Part shown: piece after piece, positions 23,583 to 33,130 of the stretch
Layout of the letters: each line of letters opens with the position of its first letter
Numbering within the stretch: the first letter of the stretch is position 1
Position numbers and translations under genes: made by a program
From: Thunnus maccoyii
Lineage: Eukaryota > Chordata > Actinopteri > Scombriformes > Scombridae
Direction of reading: 5' to 3'
DNA: 64,000 bases
Assembly (NCBI RefSeq): GCF_910596095.1
Contig: NC_056545.1
Coordinates: 22,281,067-22,345,066 of the forward strand
Notes under the pieces: model-generated
Databases searched by the model: none
Seen by the model: only the letters and a program-made list of their open reading frames with translations
What the model was told of the DNA's origin: nothing

Positions 23583-24100
23583 AAGACACAGATGAGAGTG
23601 ATAAGGTCTCCCATCTGCACTGAACCTCTTTTAACGCACTTAGACAATAGAAGGCACATATATGGAAGGACTAGTGGGGTGTGTGCGGATCTGACAACCC
23701 GGGCCGACAGTCATCTGAGCTGGTGGGGTTGATGTTGATTGGGGGGGGGGGGGGTGGGAGGCCTTGTGGGTCCAGGTTCACACACCCTGACATTCCATAC
23801 AATCAAACATGCACACATCCATCATACACACACACACTCACACACATCGTACACATACACACGCACACACCCACACGCACGCACACACTCACCCTCACAC
23901 CCCCCCCACGCTTATTTTACTTCCTTTAACAAGAAATCATGTCTTTGTCAATAATGTTTCTGTCTTTGTAAGGTCTGTGTATTTCCTACAATATCTATGT
24001 ATGTCTAATAATCAATAGTCTCTGAAATACATGTATATGTCACCTATTGCAAAAAGAAAAAAAAAATAGAAGTAAAAAAAAAAAAAAAAGACACAGATGA
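23583..24100 (+). mobile_element. Poly-A-tailed retrotransposed insertion in the receptor 3 promoter
   Basis: Receptor units 1 and 2 read continuously across gaagacacagatgacttat. In unit 3 this is interrupted by 492 bp (23596-24087) ending in a long A-run and flanked by a 13-bp duplication AAGACACAGATGA (23583-23595 and 24088-24100). A poly-A tail with a target duplication is the mark of LINE-machinery retrotransposition, either a SINE or a processed transcript. The body contains a G-run (about 23741), a CA-rich stretch and AT-rich 3' sequence; I do not recognise the source. The right end sits 2 bp from the TATA box. Confidence 0.85.
23819..23890. repeat. CA-rich microsatellite inside the insertion
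   Basis: Imperfect (CA)n with CACACTCACAC and CACGCAC variants lies within the poly-A-tailed insertion and generates histidine/threonine-rich spurious open frames. Confidence 0.9.
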
Positions 24101-24102
24101 CT

Positions 24103-24112
24103 TATAAAAAGG
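24103..24112 (+). promoter_or_regulatory. TATA box of odorant receptor 3
   Basis: TATAAAAAGG is unchanged from units 1 and 2. All sequence immediately upstream has been displaced by the 492-bp insertion ending at 24087 plus its target duplication. The leader exon and the 152-bp intron (24194-24345) are conserved. Confidence 0.7.
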
Positions 24113-24513
24113 ACGTGATGGAGGTTAATTCACTCCTCAGCCCTGTTCACCAAAACCTCATTGTCAAATGAAGTCAGACCAAACCAGTAACATGTAAGTA
24201 ATGTGTCTCGTACATACTGATGAGACAATACATATAATTTCATAGATTGTATTTATTTCTGAAGTATTTTTATTTATTGTGAGACTTTGCAATTGTTGAT
24301 GTTTTTGTATAATTTTTAACCCCTGAATTTATGACTTTGTTTCAGACCAACATGCTTATTTAAGATATTGTGTGACAGAATCATCCTGAACAGGCTTTTA
24401 ATATCTAGGAATGATTATTAAAAATTAATGTTCATAATATTTACTGTTGATTAAGGATGATATGTTTTTTTGTGTATGCCCTGTCTTTACAAATGCTGTA
24501 TGAAGCTGTGATC

Positions 24514-25443
24514 ATGAATAACACAACAGAAGTAACACAGGTGATGCCGTTTCGGGAACCTGTGAAAGCTTTGCTGTCCATGCTGCCGTGTCTCCTTTTC
24601 CTGTATGTAAACGCGGTCATGCTGTTCGCCTTGTTGAGGAAGCCCTTCTTACTGGAGTCCTCTCGCTACATCCTGTTCGGTCATTTACTCATCATCGACA
24701 CTCTCCAACTTCTAGTGACTATGTTGCTTTACCTCTTTGCTGAGACCATGGTCAGAATGATCAGCTACGTTTGTGTAACTGTCATTCTACTTTCAGTCGT
24801 CACTTACACAATTTCACCCATTAACCTGGCTGTGATGTCTTTGGAGAGGTATGTTGCTATTTGTTTTCCACTGAGGCACACGGACATTACCACCAACAGG
24901 ACGACGGGCATAGCCATCACAGTTATGTGGATATTGGCCTCTTTGGACTCACTCACCCAGTTTTTCCTGTTTATCAGTCTGGAGAACACAGGTTTCATTC
25001 TGCAAAGTTTCTGCGCTAGAAACAATGTCTTCCGTCTAAAGATTTATTCAACTGTATATAACGCCTTCACCGCTATAAATTTTGTGTTGGTGAGTCTGAT
25101 TATCATCTATACATATATTGCTATCATGATTGTTGTAAAGTCAGCCTCGGCTAATGTTCATGAAGCCATGAAGGCCTGCAAGACAGTGTTATTGCATCTG
25201 TTTCAGTTGTGCCTTTGTCTCATCTCGACTCTGTTTCATATGATATCCCCCAATAAGATGACGACCATAAATACTGCAATGGCTGTTACTACTCGGTATG
25301 TCCTCTTTGTAAGTCTTATTGTCTTTCCTAAGTGTTTGAGCCCACTCATATACGGCCTCAGAGATGACACCCTCAGATATATCTTCAGATACTATTTCAC
25401 CTTTGGTTTCAAAGTCACTATTAAGCCATCTCCAAAGTCTTGA
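24514..25443 (+). CDS. Odorant receptor 3 of 3 (131-2-like), 7TM GPCR
   Basis: Intact 309-aa paralogue of receptors 1 and 2 with the same MNNTTE start, SLERYVAICFPLRH and PLIY landmarks. In places it agrees with copy 1 (TM2 LLIIDTLQ and the TM6-TM7 loop ISPNKMTT), in others with copy 2 (TGIAITVMWILASLDS, NVFRLKIYS). Private changes include MPFREPVKALL near the N-terminus and NVHEAMK in the third intracellular loop. The extension upstream of 24514 is disrupted: the equivalent of the 12934 ATG is changed to TTAATG context and a TAA precedes 24457, which supports MNNTTE as the family start. Coding is intact but the promoter upstream of the TATA box is altered, so expression may differ. Confidence 0.87.
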   Translation: MNNTTEVTQVMPFREPVKALLSMLPCLLFLYVNAVMLFALLRKPFLLESSRYILFGHLLIIDTLQLLVTMLLYLFAETMVRMISYVCVTVILLSVVTYTISPINLAVMSLERYVAICFPLRHTDITTNRTTGIAITVMWILASLDSLTQFFLFISLENTGFILQSFCARNNVFRLKIYSTVYNAFTAINFVLVSLIIIYTYIAIMIVVKSASANVHEAMKACKTVLLHLFQLCLCLISTLFHMISPNKMTTINTAMAVTTRYVLFVSLIVFPKCLSPLIYGLRDDTLRYIFRYYFTFGFKVTIKPSPKS

Positions 25444-25965
25444 CAAATAAATAAGAATTAAAAATATGGTTTAAATGTTTTTTGTCTGTTTCTTAAAGGT
25501 AGTGTTCACTGATATGCTGATTTTAAACTTATATTAGTGTTTGCATTTACTCCTATACAAGACAATTACAATGCTGTATAAAGCAGGTATTTTGTCAAGC
25601 AGCTGTAAAGTCTGATGTGACAAAGATATTTGATAATACACTGTAAAAAAAAAAAAAAAAAAAGATGACAAATTGTGTTAAATATCTAATCTTGACTGTT
25701 GCACAAGTTTGTAATGAGACAAAACCCATTAAGGTGTCAGAAGTGCACAATGCACTAAAGGGTGTTTCAATCTGTAGTATCTTTTATTTTTCTTTCATAT
25801 ATACAATTACCTGTTTTTACAGTATATTATACATAGTGAGAAACAATATCTATACAAAAGAAATAATGAAATGTAATATCAATGATAACTCTACTGAAAA
25901 TAAAAGAAAAATGTGCTTCTTTTAACTTCCTTTAAAGTTACCATTAGAAGAGAAAATCATTCAAG

Positions 25966-28900
25966 TATCTATATATATAACTATCTATAACTATATGTAG
26001 TCTGCATCTAGAATCATTCATTCATTCTCTTTACACACTATAAACACTATATCAGCTGCCTTTAAACAAACTAGGACATGATGTCCTATTTTGCCATCAG
26101 CTGTTTATTTGTTGGCCATTGCTTGTTCACTAGTTTTTATGTTGCATTCTGGGATCATAGAGCTCTATACAGCACCACCTCAGGCTGTGAGACTCTTCAA
26201 TTCGTCCTCCGCACTCCAATATAAAAAACAGTTTTATTTTTATGACTTACTATTAATTAATCTATGTAATTAATTTATGTTTTTGTGAGTAGTATAGAGG
26301 AACTACAAACTACATTTCGTTATACAACCTTTTGTTGTAAAATGAAAATCATAAATTAATCTTTAATCTTGAATTGTGAATATAGGATAAAATAAGCTTC
26401 ACATAAAAATTCGGACAGCACTGCAAAATAGCAAACTCACCAATAGGACTATGCAGTGAATAGTGAATATTTATCTATATCTCTTGACAGTGTTACAAAC
26501 AACAGCTTTTTGAATGATATCATGTGGTTTGACCAAAACAGTTTTACACATCTGCATGCAGACTGCATTTGGAGCACAAACATATTAATATTTGAACTAA
26601 ATATTTAGTGTCATATGTCGACAGATAATTTTCCATAACAGTTAACATTTTTAAAGTAGTTGTCATTTCTCTAGCTTACTTCAACAACATTATAAATACA
26701 CAATACCTTGTTTTATGATAATCGGGCTAAAAGTCATGATGAGTTATAGCCAATTACAAAGTGACACAAGATGCCAACAGAATGGTGTTACAAGATGAAA
26801 AGACATATGTAGAGTGGTGATGTGAAGTCTGAATCTGCATGTAAAGAGTTCATCCTTTAGCCAGCAGATGTCACCTTTGGTTTGTATATGCTGTGGTTCT
26901 ACAGTACACACTGTGACTTTAACTGCAGCCTTTAACTTTAGTCTGTAGTCTGTAAGCATGTGGCACCTGAAAAAACTTGTATGAGGTTATGAAAAATAGG
27001 CATTCTCAGTAACTTATGTTATTATTGATGAAATTCCTGTCCCCTCCTCTTTCTCACAGTCCAGATGGACACTTATGTAGGAGAGAGGATAGAGGCAGAA
27101 AGCAGAGAGAAACCAATTTATGTGGGTAAACAGGGAGGGAGGTGCTGACCCATGGAATAAAAGAAGCGTCTGAGCAGGAGGTGGACTAATTTAACCGATC
27201 TTTACTCTGCCACAATCCTCAAGCCCTCTCAATACCTCTCTGGTCTTCGTGAAAGAGCACTTGAAGAGTTGAAAAACATTCCAGAGAGAGAAAGTACCTG
27301 GTGACGGAGAGCAGCTTTAGAGCGAGAGCAGAAGAAAAAGGTTGTTATCACGATCACAAAAATCCTTCACATCCTCAACTGAGAAAATGGATTCTGTGGC
27401 TTTTGGTTTAATAATGGCTGATTTCATTAACACAGCTTCTGTTTTAGTTTTGGTCACACAGGTTTCCAGTGTGTTGTGGTGTTTTCATTGTACTGTGTTC
27501 ACGATGAGCACACCAAGAAAAGATAATTCATTCTGAGCCAAATGCATGTCATGTGAAGGTAGAGAGAGACAGAGACAAAACACTTATCTCTGTGTTTGCT
27601 ATTTACCTGAGATTAAATTTAAGGGAAAAACCCTGAGGTATTTTTTCACACAAAATTGTTTAAACAATGTTTATATATTTGGATCCTCATTAGCTGTTAC
27701 CAAAGCAACAGCTACTGTGTAACTTGTGCCACTGGGCTAAATGCAGGTAATTTTGTAAGAGCAAAGACTCTTACAAAACCAACTTTTTACAAAAAATACA
27801 ACAATACATAAGCAATATAATGCAAACCAGTAAAGACTAGCCCACGATAAACACTACCTTTGTGAAAGAAGTATTTGTATGTTTAGTACATTGAACTCTT
27901 TTGATACAGTGTCAGAGAGAAATTGAGTTCAAGTCAGTGGTGATTTGTGTTGCTCATCTATACATGTAGGAGATGGGCATAAACAGCTTACATTATAATA
28001 CATCTATGTACAATAATAACAGAAGAAGTAAGAAATAGTTAAATGAACACCTCACTCCTTTATTACAGGGCTATATTGGATTGCACATGTGTTTCTGTTA
28101 TTTCTATGTGTATTAGCTTAAAACACTGCTGGTTACAAAACATTTGACTCGGTTGACTTGGCAATTTCTACTCATGTTTATGAGACATTTGAAAGAAATG
28201 GAAGTTCAATTACAAAATAATAAGGTGCTGGTTAAAGTAAAAGGAAATATGATGCAAAGAGCAGAAAACATAATGACATACTAGCATAATAGTGGGGCTC
28301 ATCATGGGCTAAATCATGTCTAATGGAAAAGTCTACGGCTGCATGAGGAGGGGTTGTGGAAAAGTCATGGGGAAACTTTATAACGTACAAATTCTGATGT
28401 GGCCGTGATTTGAAAAGAAACCCTTAAATTGAATTGTAGTCTTTAAGTCTCTCTCCCTCATCATAACTTCTTTGCTACAGCAACATACAGTATAGTTTTC
28501 ATGCTGAAGCATTACACTCAAGGCAGAATTTTCTGAATGAATTTAAGAACAATGAGAATATTCAATGCACTCATTTTATCCGCTTCAAGATAGATTAAAA
28601 AAAGACATGCTGTTATGCTCACATGCACATTCACGAGCACAAACGTTTGCACCATAGAGTAGCAGATGAATGGGATAGTGGGAGAGTAATTGTATCCCTT
28701 GTGGCTCTCCAGAGGACAGCACTGAGACTCAAATTAAAGCACTGACCTGGTTAGCTTTCTGTCAGCAGGAGGGGGTGCTGCCCCCAACCCCCACCCACCC
28801 TGACTTTGCAAGGATTAACTTGTTGACTGACTGAACTATGAGCGGCAACTTGAGCTACATATGTCTGTCTGTGACAGAGCCACACAGCCGTGACTGCCCA

Positions 28901-29900
28901 CCAAAAGCAACAACCTTAATTTAGTGTCACTTCGACAATTCAGTGTTCGGTAGCCATCACCAATTCAAGTGTAAAAAAAATTATACATATATTCAGTATA
29001 ATGGTAATTTTGGTAGTCTCCAAACATCACAGCGAAACACCAATTTAATGATACGATAGATTTGAAATAAACCTACCACCATAAACGTCTGTACACCACA
29101 AACACGTATTATAAATGATTTTTCATTAGGGACTGCCGTCAAATGAATAGACCACAGCCCGAGGTGACAACATTAACGATGGCTCAGTGTCCCAGGAAGC
29201 AGCAAACACTAACAAACCATCAGGTGCATCCCCTTAGAAGAGGCCAAATTAAATGGGACATGGCAATCATTGACGCTATTAATTACACCTGAGCCTTTTC
29301 TGCAATGACATATCAGCTGTAAGTCTGTTATGAGTCAGTTATTCTATATATATTCACTTATTGTAAATTATTAATGTTGTCAAACAACATTGCACTTGGG
29401 AGGTTATCAATGTTTAAGATGTTTTTTTAAAAAGTAAACAAAGGTGATGAGTGATGAACGATATGCAAATTTGGGTTCCACAAAATGGGGCCTCTGTATC
29501 TAAATTAAACTTTATAATGACATTACTGTAACATAAAGGAAGATGAAAATGTTCAGACTGTGTAGTACAATATGAATGAATGCTTGAATTAACAACAAAT
29601 ATGAAAAAACTTAGTTACCATGAGAACTGAAATAAAATTTTAGAAAATAAACAAATGCGTCTGTAGTTTATTGATACTACTGATGTGAAATTATGACATT
29701 TGTGTCATCTGCACAGTGTTGGCAATACTGAGTCAGAAACATTTGGCAGATAATTCATGAAAATTAAAAAGAGCAATGGTCCAAGAATAGAAGTATCCAC
29801 CATGGTAACGTTACTGTAGCTGTGTCTCTTTTCAGACTTTAATGATTCTCGGGGGTCACAGTGATGACTATGATATCATAGTTCTCTGTTTATTATGATA
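25966..29900. other. Gene-free interval between the receptor array and the coiled-coil gene
   Basis: Homology to the other receptor flanks stops near 25965. No exon can be supported in the rest. The stretch about 29120-29330 is less AT-rich and lower in simple repeats than its surroundings and could be a conserved non-coding element, but that cannot be judged from one genome. Confidence 0.5.
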
Positions 29901-29908
29901 TCAGCGAG

Positions 29909-29918
29909 TATTTATATA
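29909..29918 (+). promoter_or_regulatory. Candidate TATA box for the coiled-coil gene
   Basis: TATTTATATA lies about 100 bp upstream of the ATG at 30016, a plausible distance for a short leader. Confidence 0.4.
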
Positions 29919-30015
29919 CTGGAATATCAGTTCAGGCAGAATCAGTTCATTTCACACCTTTTAACCGGTTAGAAAGAGACAAAAGTGTTCATCACTGACA
30001 GAGAACGACAGGAAC

Positions 30016-30759
30016 ATGTCTGATAAAGTGAATCCATCAGTCCTGGACCCCGAAATGGAGGCCAGGCAGCGCATCGACTGCAAGATAAAAAACGAGGCTC
30101 TTTGGATACAGGTCGAGGTGCTGAAAGCTCACCTCCTTTCTGCAGAGCAACACATTGTCTGCAAGGAGCAAAAAGTTACTGAGCTCTCCGCCAGGCTGGA
30201 GGCAGAAACCAAAGAGAACAAGTTTCTGTGGAAAGAGGTGGTGCGCCTGAGCAATGAGATCCTGGGTGAAAAGGCCAGGAATCTAAAGCTCAGTGATCAG
30301 CTGCAGCAGGAGAGAAACATCCATCAGGATGTACTTGAGACAGAGAGGAATTCTCATGCTGAAAGGGTGAGCGAAGACCAGGAGATGCTCAATAAGCTGA
30401 GGGCTGAGCAGGAGGCCCTCCATCAAACCATGGAGCAGCAGTCAGAGAACCTGAAAACAAGACTTGAGCAACAGACCTCCACCAACCTTGAGCTTGCCAC
30501 TCAGCTCCAGGCTGAGAAAGAGGCAAGTCAGGCCCTCCAGGCAGAAAATGCCCAGCTCAGGGAGAAGCTGAAGAAGCAGGAGGATAACAGCATTGTTGCT
30601 GTGATAGCCGTTGAAATGCTGGTAGAAGAAGAAGAAGTTTCTGAGGAGAAGGTCCCAAAGAAAAAAAAGAGGCGCTCAGTGTGGAAAAGAATCCGCCACT
30701 TCTTCGGTTTGAGGAGGAGAAAGAAGAACAAGCAGGAGAATGAGTCAACAATCAACTAA
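30016..30759 (+). CDS. Single-exon coiled-coil protein with basic C-terminus, unrecognised
   Basis: An intronless 247-aa frame with a good start context (gaacATGt). Residues about 25-195 form a long, Glu/Gln/Lys-rich coiled coil with leucine heptads (VTELSARLEAETKENKF, ELATQLQAEKEASQALQAEN). A hydrophobic and acidic linker follows (VAVIAVEMLVEEEEVSEE). Residues 215-239 are strongly basic and amphipathic (KKKKRRSVWKRIRHFFGLRR), as in nuclear localisation or membrane-binding segments. There is no signal peptide or transmembrane helix. Codon composition is balanced and the frame is clean, so it is probably a real gene. I do not recognise the family; length and low complexity resemble rapidly evolving or retroposed fish genes. 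Function is unknown. Confidence 0.72.
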   Translation: MSDKVNPSVLDPEMEARQRIDCKIKNEALWIQVEVLKAHLLSAEQHIVCKEQKVTELSARLEAETKENKFLWKEVVRLSNEILGEKARNLKLSDQLQQERNIHQDVLETERNSHAERVSEDQEMLNKLRAEQEALHQTMEQQSENLKTRLEQQTSTNLELATQLQAEKEASQALQAENAQLREKLKKQEDNSIVAVIAVEMLVEEEEVSEEKVPKKKKRRSVWKRIRHFFGLRRRKKNKQENESTIN

Positions 30760-30853
30760 GACTCCTACACTGCAGTGACTCAGCACCCCTTGTTTTAATA
30801 TAAATGTTCTGTATTATTGTATTTGATTGTGCTGTAGTTGTATTGTGGGAGGA

Positions 30854-31123
30854 GCAGGAGGAAAAGACCCTTGTTGCAATAAAAGCCATCAAAATGCTGC
30901 TAGAAGAGGATGTTTCTGAGGAGAAGATCCTAGAGACAAAAAAGAGGCGCTCAGCATTGAAAAAGAATCCGCCACTTCTTCAGTTTGAGGAGGAGAAAGA
31001 TGGACAAGCAGGAGAATGAGTCAACAATCAACTGAGACTCCTACACTGCTGTGACTCAGCACCCCCTGTTTTAATATAAATGCTCTGTATGATTGTATTT
31101 TATAGTTCTGTAGTTGTATTGAT
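30854..31123 (+). pseudogene. Tandem partial copy of the coiled-coil gene 3' end
   Basis: 30854-31123 repeats 30576-30844 (about 65 terminal codons plus 3' UTR) at an offset of 276-278 bp, directly adjoining it. The copy keeps MLLEEDVSEEKILETKKRRSA but an extra A before the AATCCGCC segment shifts the frame, so the basic helix is lost and the frame ends at a different stop. It has no promoter or start of its own and would lie in the 3' UTR of the intact gene. Confidence 0.85.
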
Positions 31124-32570
31124 GTATTGTTGAGTTGTTCTGTTTTCTTTTCTGTCTGTTATCACCCTCTTCATGACATACAATGAAGTCATTTACAGAA
31201 CAGAAAATGTTCTGATCTTAAATTGTTGTCCAAACAGAAAATTAGAATCTCCTATGCTGGTACACCATCAACATTTGAAGGATTGTTCAGAGTGAGTGAC
31301 TGCACATTTTATCTAAATATTGCAGTTGAATGATGCCTTCAATCAAGGCATTATGGCAATTTTTGTCAAATGTGCATGCTTACAAGAATTTGGCCTGGTC
31401 ATATCATAAAAGTAATAGGCTTGTGGAATGCCAAAAAATAAACCACTTACCTTTTAACAGGTTCAGTCAAATTGAGTTATGTACCTAATTTTAGAACATT
31501 AGATTAAATTTGTAGCCTACACGTGGACAAGGAAAAAAAATGCTGCAAATACAAAATGGTGGAAAAGGTGGAGGTGGAAACTGGCGTGGCCAATATGACA
31601 GTCCATGGTTGGACCAAACAATCAAGAAAAAAAGTAGTCTCTATACTTCAAGGTTCAAGAGTTTTGAGATAAAATGTTAAATGCTAAGTGTATATATATG
31701 GTGGGCCCCATCTGCACCAAACATGTATCTTCTTCTTCCTCTTCCTGATTAATTGGCCTTAATGAACTTTCCATCAAATTTGACTGAAATCTGTTCAACA
31801 ATTTAAAGATCCTCTCCAGCCATGATATAAGATGTATATAAAATACACTACTTTGAATAATAATTGTGTCTGATATGGTTTTTCCACAAAAAAGGGTCAG
31901 TTAAGTGACATCTATCCTTCTCCCTCATTTAAGATTACAGAATCTATAAATATGCAAAAATATTTCATTTCTGAAGTTTAACTGTTGGACACAAGATGTC
32001 TCATACATCACCGTAAAGTCCATTCTCAGTGTATGTGCACTGGAAGCTTCAAGTTTCCAAATCTCAATTGTATATTTGAATATTGGACCAGGATTGGCTC
32101 CAACCTAGTTGTGATGTCACAATTTGTGATGCTCCTTGGCTTGACCCTCAAAATTGGATTTTCAATCAACTCAGAGAAACTTTCCACTTTCAGCAGATGA
32201 ATGTGAAAACAGCCTTCTAGTGTTAAACTATGCACATACATCAGTCTGTACAGTGAAGCTCAGATATCCAACTGAAGGAACAAGAAGAAAAACACATTTT
32301 TGAGCAGGGGGGGACTTTAAACAATCCTGCCAACTGATACAGAGGGGAGAGAAAACACATGAAAGTGTATGAATGTATACACTTTTTGGCAGAAGTAAAA
32401 AAAAAAACAACAACATATAGATTTATTTCAGTGAGTAGCGGGCAGAGACAGCAAAGAATAAAGTGATTTGATAAATCAATTATGTGGGGTTATCAACAGA
32501 GGTGACGTAATGTGTATAGCAATGGATCATTCCTAAGGGGGGGTGTTGCTGTAAAACCTCGACAGATGAC
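31124..32570. other. Gene-free interval before nectin3
   Basis: AT-rich DNA with no supported exon. Confidence 0.5.
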
Positions 32571-33130
32571 CGTTTACTTCCATTATCAGGTGAGCTCGCG
32601 GTGTCCCCGCTCTGTGCTGTGTAGATGGTACAGTCCAAAAGCAGTCCGGAGTTGTTGCTGAGGAGCTTCTTCTGTTCAGCACATACCGTCAAAGTGGCAT
32701 GCAGCCTACGCTTTTGTGTCCTGTTGCAAGAGATTGCATTGTTTGTGAAAATGTTACCGTCTTCTCATCGGAGTTACCTCGGACAGCACGGCAAGGTCGC
32801 GTTACTTCACCTTTTTTTGTGCAATATTACAGGTGAGTCGGGAATATTTTGTATGGTAGTTTTTTTTTTATCCGCTCCACAACCGTTACACAGAAGTTTT
32901 GTGATGGAGCCGACTGTCTCAGCACAACTAGCTACCACCGCGGGCTTTAAAGTGGGGGTTATTTGAAGTAGCAAGTTCTTGGCAAGTTGAGCAGGTGTCA
33001 TTTAAAACACCAAAGGAAACTTGGTTACAAGTTGACTTCAATGCCTCGGAGTGGTTGCCAGCCAGCCAGCCAGCGCCGCCGCCGCCACCACCGCGGGTGA
33101 TGGTGCGACCCGAGGCTGCCATAGAAACCC
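32570..33130. promoter_or_regulatory. nectin3: CpG-rich promoter region of nectin3
   Basis: CpG density rises sharply from the surrounding AT-rich DNA, with GAGCTCGCGG, CCGCCGCCGCC and CACCGCGGG motifs. The first coding exon of nectin3 (32751-32832) lies inside. No TATA box is evident, as expected for a CpG-type promoter. Open frames through 32995-33281 are by-products of base composition. Confidence 0.55.

Noticed and set aside
23819-23890. Regular repeat that could suggest a CRISPR-like array
   Set aside because: It is a CA-type microsatellite with no unique spacers.
27342-27536. 64-residue plus-strand frame with a hydrophobic stretch
   Set aside because: No recognisable family, and the hydrophobic run reflects T-rich DNA; no supporting splice or promoter signal.
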